64,000 nt of DNA from assembly GCA_907163375.1 (NCBI GenBank), contig CAJQUW010012690.1, positions 1 to 64,000 on the forward strand. The letters are read 5' to 3'. This document shows, in pieces, positions 44,793 through 55,749 of the stretch. The translations under genes were made by a program, and so were the position numbers. The DNA is from Prostheceraeus crozeri. Lineage: Eukaryota; Platyhelminthes; Polycladida; Euryleptidae. Positions within the stretch are counted from its first letter, which is position 1, and each line of letters starts with the position of its first letter. The notes under the pieces were generated by a model. That model saw nothing but the letters and a program-made list of their open reading frames with translations. It was not told where the DNA came from and searched no databases.

Positions 44793-44912
44793 ACATTACT
44801 TTAGTTGGGTAATCTACAAAATGAGAACTGTACCCATAACTTTGACGTGTCAAAGTTATGGGTACAGGACTCATTTCATAGGAGCTTGCCCAACCAAAAT
44901 AATGTTGTGCAA
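44793..44912. repeat. Palindromic mini-element with a perfect 36-bp core palindrome
   Basis: The core 44830-44865 has two perfect 17-bp arms (gtacccataactttgac and inverse) around a GT. Outside it the arms go on with imperfect pairing to acaacatta-tttagttgggt and its inverse. It lies in the right subterminal part of the 39234-45136 element and is likely a small MITE. Confidence 0.65.
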
Positions 44913-45138
44913 TTAGAATTGCAATGAATTTAGCGGTAAACCACTGCAATAAATTTTGCGGTGCATATCAAAAAATTGCAATTAATTTAGAAAATTGAAG
45001 AAAATTGTAGTAAATATGGAAAAATTCATTGTATGTATTGTTTATTGTGCATGCATAATATGCAATTTATTGAGTGCATTTATTGCAATCGAAAACACAA
45101 TTAATTGCAATTCCAGCGCAATTTGGTCAACCAGTGTA

Positions 45139-47147
45139 CAAAAGATCGAATTTTGTAGCTAATCGAAGTGATAAATGACTATTTGAAATGAGTCTCCTGT
45201 GCGATTCATTTCAATACAAAATACTAAACATGCAGGTACATTGTACATACGGCATTTGGCTGTCAACCGAAATGAAACGATAATGTAGCATCAATACATT
45301 CCTCTGCATAATACAGAAATTTGGATTTGCAGTTGCATCAACTTAGTAGAAAGCACTATATCCCAACTAAACATTTGGTCTTGTGTAACCTTCTCTTCCA
45401 TGAATCTGATTTCAGTACTATTATAAGGGACGTCAATCATTATCGCAAACAAAGTGGAAAAAGAAAACGTGTAATCTACAGCAGTGTATAGACAAATTTC
45501 CTTAATCTGTCTAGATGCTGCTCCAAACTACTCCAAAGCCGCTATCCGGTACGGCTATATTTTCAAGTGCATGTCCTGGCAATGGAAACACATTCGGAAG
45601 ATTTTATTGGAAGAGATCAAATATCTTCTTACGACCATTTTGTCTAAAATCTACAAAGAAATCATTCTATCTGGGTTTGTGATGTCTCAAAACGACCATG
45701 GACTAAATATGGCGATCATGACTTGAAATCTTTTCTTCAGTGTCGTCGCATCATTGACTGTCGAAAAATCTGCGAATGTTCGCATCTATCACAGAGAGAA
45801 ATCCATTCCAAAAAGCACATATCACTAAGGTTCCAAAGTTATCAATCTGATGACTTTTGTGTAATCCCTGGATGACCAGCCAGTAATAGAAATTCGAAAT
45901 CGGATTCAATTATTTTGTACTTGGGAAATGCTGACAAAGTTGCTGTTGAAACCGAAGTCAACAGAAGGAAAATTTACGCTAGATCAACCCATAGCATTGA
46001 CCATGGCAAGGGACAGTTTCGAGAGAAAAAGAGAAGCGGCCGAATCCTATACATTATGAATGTCTTAAAATCAAAGGGAACAGAAACAAGATCAGGACAG
46101 AGAAGTGAACTGCACGGGGGATCCTTCTTAGCATTTTACTTTCATGAAAACAATGATGATAGACACAATAAGCATTCCCAACCTGAGCAGCCACATCTGA
46201 GGACGTTTGAACAATCCGACCTGTGTTGGAGAATTTTCTGAGGCTACTCGGAAAAGAACAGTCGGATCATTTTGAGAAGTGTTTGGCTGGATGGGTCAAA
46301 GGAGTGTAGAAAATTGTTTCGTCTCCATGCGTCACTTTTCAATGTTCGACATCGATGATTTCCTTGAAACTGCAAAAGTTTCAAATGAAATTACTCAATG
46401 GGTCTTCTCTTTTTCTCTACCAAAGGAATCTCTTCAAATGTATTCCTTATTGAAGGTTGATCTATGAGATCAAGCTGAATAGTAATAGAAAATATGTTTT
46501 TGCTTTAAAAATCGAAAGGGCATTGCTCAGAATATCGATAAATATTTAATGATTCTTGATGATTTTTCTCATTACTTCTTCGTAAAATCTCGTTGTATGT
46601 ACATACGGAGGATAAGTTTCCGAAATTTCAGTGAAATTTTTCAACAGCATGTGGAAGAAATTTGTTTATAAATCTAAGATGGCTTGGTTCTGAGCAAGTT
46701 GTGAGAAGAAAAATCGCAAAATAGCCAAATAACGCCGAGATGTAGCACGTGAGTTTAACGCATAAGCATGTATGGTTCATGCGCCCAAAAAGCTAATGCT
46801 TATAAATATATACATACTGTGCTTGACATGCATTGTGCTGGCAACAATTTGATAATGCTTAAATGACAGTCTATTTGTAAGGTAGTATAGTCCAATTTAG
46901 GATTTCAGGCCTGATCATGTAGGAAGCCAATTTCAGACTATCTGTCCAGAGAAATTTAGAAGTATATACCTTGATGCATGCATGGACGCCTATGTCTATG
47001 ACTATTTTCACAAAATAATGACAAAGCTAGCTTCAACATAACCACTGAAATAATTTTTCAAAATCAGATTGAGTGCAAATTCAATTTAGATCCTTCCATA
47101 TTTCAATATCACAGTAGAGGTTTAGTGTAGCACTGGTAGACACTGTG
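45139..47147. other. No secure gene; scattered short frames
   Basis: Frames at 45484-45726, 45915-46241 and 46279-46467 start from GTG, TTG or ATG. They might be remnants of one coding region. One alternative frame near 45940-46060 reads PKSTEGKFTLDQPIALTMAR and DSFERKREAAESYTL, which looks protein-like. I could not assign a family. The last part should hold the promoter of the Ly6 gene at 47148. Confidence 0.3.
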
Positions 47148-47600
47148 ATGAATTCTATCATTTTTACAATCAGTATTTTATGGATGTTTTCAACAGCTCG
47201 ATCACTTTCTTGCTACGCTTGTGCAAATAGTAAATACAAAAATTGTGGTAAAGACATGAAATACAGACAAAAATGTGCTTCTGCTACAACCAAATCATGC
47301 GGCCGTGTCTATTACGAGCCTATTGATGTTATCAATTTAGGATGCTCAGACGAAGACAAAAACGAATGCATTTATCCTTTGCCGATCATTGAACCGCTGA
47401 GAAGAAAAAGAAGTGCAAATTTCAGTATTCAAACGTCAACATCACCGTCTTCTATTTTACATGATATAGATTCCATTCCAATGGATTATACATCATGTTA
47501 TTGCAAAACAGACTTCTGCAATGTTTCTGGTTTTCATCCAAGAGCCTCATTTATCATTACAACTTTATTGTTAGCATATTCAATGAGCTCGTTGGCTTAA
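47148..47600 (+). CDS. Ly6/uPAR-type three-finger protein, GPI-anchored (second copy)
   Basis: A single-exon frame of 150 residues from ATG 47148 (a GTG just before it is not a start). Residues 1-19 are a signal peptide (MNSIIFTISILWMFSTARS). The mature part begins LSCYAC, has ten cysteines in the same order as the protein at 14429-14893, and ends its domain with CYCKTDFCN. The tail FIITTLLLAYSMSSLA is a GPI-type hydrophobic end. A long loop between cysteines 7 and 8 carries RRKR (residues 85-88), a furin-type cleavage site, and a serine-rich stretch. The two Ly6 proteins share start, end and loop position but are otherwise diverged, so the duplication is old. Ligand unknown. A possible poly(A) signal is at 48002. 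Confidence 0.87.
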   Translation: MNSIIFTISILWMFSTARSLSCYACANSKYKNCGKDMKYRQKCASATTKSCGRVYYEPIDVINLGCSDEDKNECIYPLPIIEPLRRKRSANFSIQTSTSPSSILHDIDSIPMDYTSCYCKTDFCNVSGFHPRASFIITTLLLAYSMSSLA

Positions 47601-49979
47601 GTATTTGTACATGTAGATACCTTTTGTGAATTGTGTATTGATATGTCTGTGTCTTCAAACTGCCATTAATTTTGTTGAATTGAATTCTAAAGGCAATTCT
47701 CATGATATCCAGGAATATGAATAATAGCTTATTGCTTTGTATGTAAACACTTCATGCTTATCTGCTTGTATGAATTTGATTTATGGAACCGAGCCCGTGC
47801 GTAATTTGAAAGCTATCATCATCTGACAATTTGAGATTTACGTTAACGCAGTAGCTTGATTCAGTGATCGCGAATTTGATTGCTAAAAATTGCCTTTTTT
47901 ATTTTCAAAGCGATGAAATATGTCAATTTTGTTTCTTTTCAATTATTTTGATGTACTGATAACAGCGTTTACAGATGAGCAAATGTATTTTACAGTAATC
48001 CAATAAATTAAATCTGGTCCATTCTTCCAAACAGCCATTCTGCATCTCAGAATTCAACAGGTCTATTTCATGTGTAAATGCCTATAAGACAATGTAATGT
48101 TACTGAATTATAAGGAGGTAGCAGCGCCACATGAGTGGTATTATCAAAATGGACGATTATTGTCGCAATTGTAGTAATTAGAGCGATTCAACACTACATC
48201 TCACTGAATATACTTTACCACGAAGGCATTACCGTGTACAATTGGGCTTTTTTGAATCACGATAGGATAATTTTAGAGTGCCAAATGTAATTATTGAGCT
48301 TTTTTGTCTGTTTGCAATTCACCCAGAAACAAAAAGACATTCCCTGTCGTAAAACCATGAAAGCTGCACGTACTACATGTCGATTTCCTGGAGGAGAGAG
48401 GTCATTTGGGCACTCTCCTTAATTTCTAAACATTGCTCCTATTTTCCATCAGAGTTGGAAGTGGGTCAACGAAACTTGACCCATACCCACCTGACCCACG
48501 GCATATGTGACCCACAGGGTACCCTGATGCACCACATATTTGACCCACTTGACCCACGTGACCCACATGCTGCAAGGGTGAATGATGTGAGCGCAATTTC
48601 CTTTTCTGGTATCATCTTCAGTTTCATTTTCATTCAAGCTTCTAGGTTCTCAAAATTGTTGTTGAGATTCAAGTGCATCAGATCACTTGTCACATGATAA
48701 ATAGGCATGCAACCTCATCAAAATTATCTTATAATCAAAGTTCATGCACCACAAATGCCTAAGGTTTTAAAAAAATTTAAGCGATTCTGTTTCTTGTTTT
48801 AATTCTTGACTATCCTTTTTAGTGCTACCTATTTAACTCGTAAAGAGATGATTAGTTAAGCTGAGGGCCCTACAGACTAAATTTCAAATTTTACATTTCT
48901 TAAACAAATGAAGTTAAAAATTAAGATTGCAGTGGGCCGAAATCATTTATTCATGCATTCATTATGTTAGATACTTTATGTGTGAAAATTATCCCAGAAA
49001 AATCGTCAAACTAATATTTTGTTGCTTCTGATGGCAATCGATTCAAATTTCATTTACTTCCGCTGATGTTAGATTTAAGTAGAGAGTTGTATATTTGATG
49101 TAAGAATGACATTCATTGAAAAGCAAATGGAGTAAGCATACGTAAAGCGTGAATAGAAAATTGCACGAGGATAAGATTATAATTCATGAATTAGCTTACC
49201 ATGTAGGCCTACACATAGATAAACTGATATATTTGAGTGACGCTACATGTGCGAGTACGTTGTGATAACAATCACTATAGTGACATCATGTAAATATTTC
49301 TATTTTTATTGATACCAGATCAAATATCAAAACTTTTATTTTTTTGTCAAGAAATATCTCCTCACAGAGCTCTGCCGTAATAAGTCTGTGTGAAAGGGAT
49401 AAGTCTATGGCAATGACCGTCGTAAGAATTAGCGTATTTCAGATTATCATGTATCGAATGAGCAATGAGATGCGTGAAACATGCATGATGCGAAAGTAGA
49501 TTGAATGGCTAAATACTTTAGATGTGAAGCATGTATACTATCAAGATATTTTGATCAATTACATATTTCGAAAATATTTAGGATCTGATCAATTTTTACC
49601 AGAGATTTACCATTCTAATCTATACCAGAGGATATTTTCTATGAAAGACCAACAAAATCAAACGAAACAAACAAAACGAAGATTAGCTGGCATTGCAAGA
49701 AAATTTTCAAGATGAATAAAACCTCTGAATACCAAACTTCTTCAGTAGCTATAGCTCTGAAATCAAGGTCACCTATCATTGGGCATCGTCAGATACAGCG
49801 ACAGAGAGTCGAGCATACACAATTGTACTCAAACAACTTCTCTCCAACAACCAACATCTCTCAGTAGACAGCAGCAATTGTTTTCGAGCCCCTTTCAGTG
49901 ACACTGACTCAATCATTTTTCATGAATGACAAGAAAACGAATAAATGAAGTTTATACTGTAGTTGAGATTGTCAAATCT
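47601..49979. other. No gene recognised; contains a TGACCC repeat patch
   Basis: AT-rich, short frames only (48377-48697 and 49524-49715 show no domain). The only structure seen is the repeat patch at 48445-48575. Confidence 0.45.
48445..48575. repeat. Cluster of TGACCCAC repeats
   Basis: After agttggaagtgggtcaacgaa, the word TGACCC recurs about nine times, partly in strict 9-bp steps (TGACCCACT TGACCCACG TGACCC). A related cluster is at 57348-57490, in an arrangement with inverted ends. TGACCC is the complement of the nuclear-receptor half-site GGGTCA. Confidence 0.65.
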
Positions 49980-52900
49980 ATCATGGGCAGAGATGGGCGC
50001 CGATAGCAAAATCGCTATCCGGATATCCGTGCGAAAAACTATCCGGATATTCGGATAATTGAAAAAATTGTATTTGCTTTTTTTACTTTAGTGTAGCATA
50101 TCTACCATGATTTCTATGTTTATTTCTTCAATGTTTGTCATTATTTTTCATCACAACGACATCGAAATTCAAAAAACAGATTGATCTGAAGCAATGAATT
50201 TATTTCCAACTAGGTATAGGCTCTCTACTGAGTACTAACACTGAGCTTATTTGGAAAAGAGAATCAGTACCGGTACAGCTAAAACAATCCCGAGTAAAAA
50301 GTAGCTTTCCTTCTTTCCAGGAAGATTATATTTTTACAAAAATCATACAAAATTTCTATAAGATTATGTCTATAGCTCTTCTGTCATTACCATGTAAAAA
50401 GATGGTAGCACAAGCGTAATCTTTATAAGATGCTCAGAAATCTGTCATTACCGTGTAAAAAGATGATAGCGCATGCGTTTTCTGGTAATAGATTCATTAC
50501 TTTTTCTGTGTACGTGTTCCCAGCCGTGCTGAAAATACGCTCCGATGGAGCACTGGTAGCCTGGACAGCCAAAATATGTCTGGCAATCGCTGCCAGCTTT
50601 GGGAAAATAGCACAGTGACCCCTCCACCATTCCAGAATACTTGTACGCATCTCCGCAATAGGAAGCTTGAGAAACTGCTCCACGTCATCAGTATCTCGAA
50701 TCTTGTATCTCGAAGATTTATATTTCCTGTTGTGTCGATACTTCCATTGATGGTGATAGCAGAATTGTCCTATGAAGTGAAAAGAATAGATATATGTATG
50801 CATGTACATCTGTAATCATCGTAGGCAATGTTTCATCAATGTTTGAACATCGTACAGGCATAGACATATCTCCACATAAGGTTACTTGAAATATAATGAA
50901 GCATACTTTTCTTCTTTTGATTTAATTTCCGCACTCAAAGCGTTAACTTGCGGCATTATACGTGAATGTTTACAATACATTAGACATACACCTCTGTAGC
51001 AGATCTTTTGTCTCCTGGTAAAGCTGCACCCTTGAGAAAATACGATTGTACCTAACGTAGTATATACGAGTATACTTATTGCACTTCAATCATTGTACAT
51101 GTACATGTACAGTACATGTACCGTATCGTACTTCAAAACTCACCACTTTTTCCATTTCATCACGCAATCTGGCATATACGTCATTGCGAACATTCTCCTT
51201 AAGGAAACACAGTCGCTTGAATCTCGGATCCACTGCGCTCGCCAAAGTGTGAATTGATAATTCTCCGAGATATTCATCATCATCAAGACAAAATCGCATA
51301 GTCAATTCATTGTTGAGTGTCTTTCCAAAGTGCCGCTTCCCACGGATTGGTCGCGAGTCATCAGATTTGCTTGTCTCTACCAGAAGCTTCATTATCTAAA
51401 AAGCAAACAAAATGGATACTTAATAATAAGCCTACTACTTACTGTGGTGATGAAAGGAAATCTTGCGAATGTACCGAAATGGAAAGGTATCATCCCTTGC
51501 CATATCTTCACAGGATAAACTTGATCTGTCTGTACTTGTATGTACGTACATGTATCGGTCTTTTTCAATTCTGCTTGCAAGAACATGCACTATACTCTAT
51601 TTGTATTGTTTACTTGTTGTCAAATCAAATTCATAATTACAAATGACATAACACTGTAATGCGCTGATTTTTTTGGTCAAACATCGACATTTCCTTATAT
51701 TTGGTACAAAAAACTATGGCAGCTAAAAAGTTAAAAAAAAACAGTATACGTACACATTGAACGTATGGAATTATTTAAAAATCACAAAGAAACCCTTTAT
51801 TATGCTTAATAGGTAGGCTTATTATAGCAAGTCACGAGCACGTCGGGTGAAGTGACTAGACATAAAATTGAATTAAGCTTAAGTGAACAAAATATCATTC
51901 ATGTAAATGCTTACGGCATGTAACATACCTCCTAAACGAGATTGACCCATATTTACATGTATGTTCAAAATTTCGTGCGTAGGCATATAGGCTACCGGTA
52001 TCAACATGTATTCTTTTATCACAATGACTTCCGTTCATTCATGATGAAATAAAATGGATATTGTTACTTGTGTCAGCATAGGATAGACCTCATTGATAAT
52101 GGGGAAGCTCTCGGTCTGCCATACTTTGACCATGTCGGCAAGAGGATCCAAGTACTTGACAGCCCATGCCAGGGGAGTGAGCTCTTCGGGTTCCAATGCT
52201 TCCAGATTGGCATTGTTGAGGGATACCATGTCGATAGCAGACTTCAAATCTCGGTAGCTTTGGAGCATCGTAAGTGTGGAGCTCCATCGAGCTGGTTCAT
52301 CGATTTGGGGTTCCTTGTTCATGCTATCCTTCCCAAGTTTACCTTGCTCAATGAGGAAATCAATGGATTTCCTCAACTCAGTTCTCAGAGCAACAGACTT
52401 TCGAAGCTTGGTCATCAGACCTCGAATAATCTGAATTGCATGTTCCATATTTGATGCTTTGACAGCATCTTTGATCGCCAGGTCCATTAAATGAGCAATA
52501 CATCCAATATCATATTCAATTTTCTTTGATAATCGCATCCCTTTCCTCATGTTACTTGCGTTATCGGTAGTACTGAAGTATGCAGTAGTAATATCATACT
52601 TTGTGAGGGTCTCATCAACGTTTTGTGCAATGTTTTCTCCAGAGTGATCAGTTGTCAAGTGTTCCGTATTTAAGACCAAGTTCACCAATATCCACTGGCC
52701 ATCGACAAAATGAATGCTGTAGGTGACGAAGCCTTGCATATGCTTATTAGTCCAATGGTCTAATGTAATTGAAATCTTTGAGCCTATGCTTTGTGCTTCT
52801 TTAATGACCGATATAATCTTTGCTTGTCCAACAGCATATGAGTTCTTGATGTGACTCATGATTGTACTATGAACTGGAGCCTGATGGTTGGGCTCACAGA

Positions 52901-53639
52901 ACTCAAGCACTGTCTTCATTCCATCACTTTCAAATGCGTTGCATGGCAAGAGATCTGAGCAGACAGCACGACAGAGCAACTTTGTCAATTCTTTCGCCCT
53001 TTCGGTAGAGCAGGGACGCTGGTTACGTGTCTGTAAATATCATTGTGTTTAAATATAAATAGCTAATAGGTTTCAGCATGGATTATGTGATTTCACATTT
53101 ACACTAGGGATAAGTAATTCGATTGTGATACATGTAATTCATTGATACATCAGTTCTAATATTATGTACTAAACTATTTCAATAAATGGTAAGCCGCTTG
53201 TTTTTCCTGCTGACGAACCCGTGAATAACTAATATTTTTTCTAAATTGAGTTGTAAGACTTTTTCGGTTTCTTCGATGCGTCTGTACAAAAACATCAGAC
53301 AAAAGTAAAAATCCTCTACATTTATGTTGTATTAATGTACAACATAGTGCAAGTACAAAAGAGTGGATGTACAGTAGGGAGCAAATTAATCAGAACATCC
53401 CATGTTTTATGTGCTGTTCAGCTTTTTCAAATGCTTTATACTACTATAGTTCAATAATTTGTTGTCAGGAAGTCTCATGTGCCTAGTGCGTGAATCCTTG
53501 ACTCTCGTAGAACAAGATGATCCCATCCTCAATATCTATGCCAAAATATTCAAGTTTTATGATGACTCACACATGCATGCGCATACGTGCTCCAGCTATT
53601 CATTTCATCAGTTTTCCTTCAACCATAGACACCTCACAT

Positions 53640-55749
53640 GACAGACGCGTCAAGGTCATCACGCTTGTTGAAGACGCAGGCATGTCACAACGCGAAGCAA
53701 GTCGAAAACTCTATATTTCCCTGTCAGTCGTTATAGTCCGGCAGCCAGAACGAGTTTCTGCAGGGAACGAGGCCGAAAATGAGACTTTCACAGAATGATG
53801 TACACCCTATCTCTACTACGAATCGGCACGTCTGCCGAGTTCTAGTGAGTTCTTCTTCTTGTCAGACAGGATTAACAAAAAACACATGTAAATCCAATGG
53901 GACGCTGATTGCAGTTTTTGGCTAAAATGAAATTTTCTATGTTTTCTCTGATTAAACGAAAGATACTAAGCCCAGAAGCATAATTTTTGGCATGGAATGT
54001 CTTCAGATCATTTCCTTTCATGTCCATGGTCGGCCCCTGTCTATAAAGCTAAACACATTTCGATTTGGTGGGCCTCTTCATGTCGGCAAACACAAGCATT
54101 TTGAGAAACTTTATCCACATCCAACCACATTCTCACATACAGTGCCGATCAGAAACATGATAATAGCACATGTACATCATAAGAAATCACCTGAAGACAT
54201 TCCATGCCAAAAATTATGACTCTGGGCTTGGTATCTTTCGTTTAATCAGAGAAAACATAGAAACTTTCATTTTAGCCAAAGACTGCAATCTGTGTCCCAT
54301 TGGATTTGCATGTGTTTTTCTTTGATCCTGTCTGACAAGAAGAGGAACTCGCTAGAACTCGGTAGACACACCTATTCGTAGTAGGCAGATGGTGTACATC
54401 ATTTTGTGAAAGTCTCATTTTCGGCCTCGTTCCCTGCAAAAACTCGCTCTAGCTGCCGGACTATTAACAGCATTGTGAAGCGATACCGAAATACTGGATA
54501 AGCAGGAAATGACCGAGCTGGCAAATGTGGGAGAAAACGTGCCCTAAGCAAGAAAGATGACCGAATGATCCTCAGAACAAGCCTTAAGAATCCTCGGATA
54601 ATAGCGCTTGACATATTGAGGGTAAAATTGTCTGCCAGTATCTGTGCATACTGTTCGTAGAAGGTTGAATGAAGGTGGTCGAAGAGCGGTGAAGCCCATC
54701 GTGAACCACTGCTAACGGCGAGGCACAAGCAATGTCGGATGAAGTGGGCTCAGAAATATCGCCATTGGACTGCAGAGCAGTGGAGAAACGTGAGTTGAAT
54801 CAAATATGTTGTCTATCAGTAACAAGCTAGCAGCTTACAAAGCTCAGTAAATGAGTAATCATAACAACTCAGACTCAGCCCAACTTTCTAATGAGTAGGC
54901 CTGGGCAGCGAACTTTCGGGATTTTTGATTTGGAATAATATTGCGATGCTTTCCAACATTTCCACATGTTATGTAGTGCTTCAATTTTATAATTTAGACA
55001 TTTAATACACATGATGGCTGTGTCCGTTTTAGCTTGAATGTCATGAATCACAAAAAACATTCTTTTTCATCGTTGTGTAGGCCTATGCCAATGCTAATCA
55101 ATACATTTTTGTATCTTTAATTATTTATTCGCTTGCATGATCATCCGTCTTTCTATTTCAGGTAATCTTCAGCGACGAATTGAGTTTTCAAGTCCAACTT
55201 GCACGACCAAGACTGGTAAGGAAGGGTTCAGAGCCTCTTTCATCCCTTCATACAGCTCAGCAAGTCAAGCATCCACCCAGTGTGATGATATGGGGATGCA
55301 TGAGCTGGCATGGGTTTGGCCGGATATTCGTGGTGGAAGGCTCGATGAACAGAAAACAATACATGGAGGCAATCCAAACTCGTCTTCTCCATCAAGCTGC
55401 ACAGTGATTCAGCGACGAGGAGTGGCTGTTCCAACAAGACAATGCCCCATGCCACAGTTCAAAGGCCACCAAGGACTTCTTCAATCGCAGCAATATGGAG
55501 GTCATGCAATGGCCTGCCTGCTCCCCTGACATGAGCCCCATCGAGACCATCTGGGCAGTGATAAAGGGCAAGCTGCGCAGTATGTCGTTGAAGAGCAAGC
55601 CGGACCTCATAAACGCACTTCTCAACATTTGTGTGATGGACACAAGTGACCAAGAGCAACTCGCCGAAATTTGCAAGAAACTGGTAGATGACATGCCCAG
55701 ACGAGTTGCCGCCCTTCTCAAGGCAAGGGGAGGCCACACGAGTTTTTGA
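53640..55749 (+). pseudogene. Tc1-type DD34E transposase, interrupted
   Basis: The N-terminal helix-turn-helix part reads HDRRVKVITLVEDAGMSQRE and ASRKLYISLSVV up to the MITE, and NSIVKRYRNTG after it, followed by GRKRALSKKDDRMILRTSLK. The catalytic part shows VIFSDELSFQVQ (D), EEWLFQQDNAPCHSSKA (D) and WPACSPDMSPIETIWAVIKG (E), with 34 residues between the second D and the E. It ends ARGGHTSF and a stop at 55747. Defects: stops in the first part (near 54500), a frame change near 54650, and a stop at about 55406. Between EQWRN (54789) and VIFSDE (55162) lie 372 bp with gtgag and ttcag ends, either an intron or a later insertion. Confidence 0.88.
53736..54461. mobile_element. Palindromic TA-flanked MITE, copy 2
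   Basis: Same ends and long arms as the copy at 2088-2804 (gtccggcagccagaacgag and inverse), with TA at 53734-53735 and 54462-54463. It splits the helix-turn-helix region of the Tc1 transposase between SVV and NSIVKR. Since it lies in the Tc1 element, which lies in the hAT, it is the youngest of the three. Confidence 0.9.

Larger units (their letters stand above)
39234..45136. mobile_element. 5.9-kb TIR element with subterminal ATTGCAAT repeats
   Basis: The ends are CACTGGTTGACCAAATTGCG at 39234 and the inverse finishing at 45136, with TA on either side (39232-39233, 45137-45138). The first and last few hundred bases are full of ATTGCAAT and TTGCAATT words in both directions, as expected of transposase binding sites. 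A CAC start and a 2-bp duplication could be CACTA/EnSpm-like; TA would also fit Tc1/mariner types. No transposase frame is seen, so it is non-autonomous. A minisatellite (42250-44283) and several hairpins fill it. Confidence 0.72.

Noticed and set aside
45915-46241. Host gene of 108 residues
   Set aside because: The frame opens with TTG, not ATG, and no family is recognised; left as an unassigned stretch.
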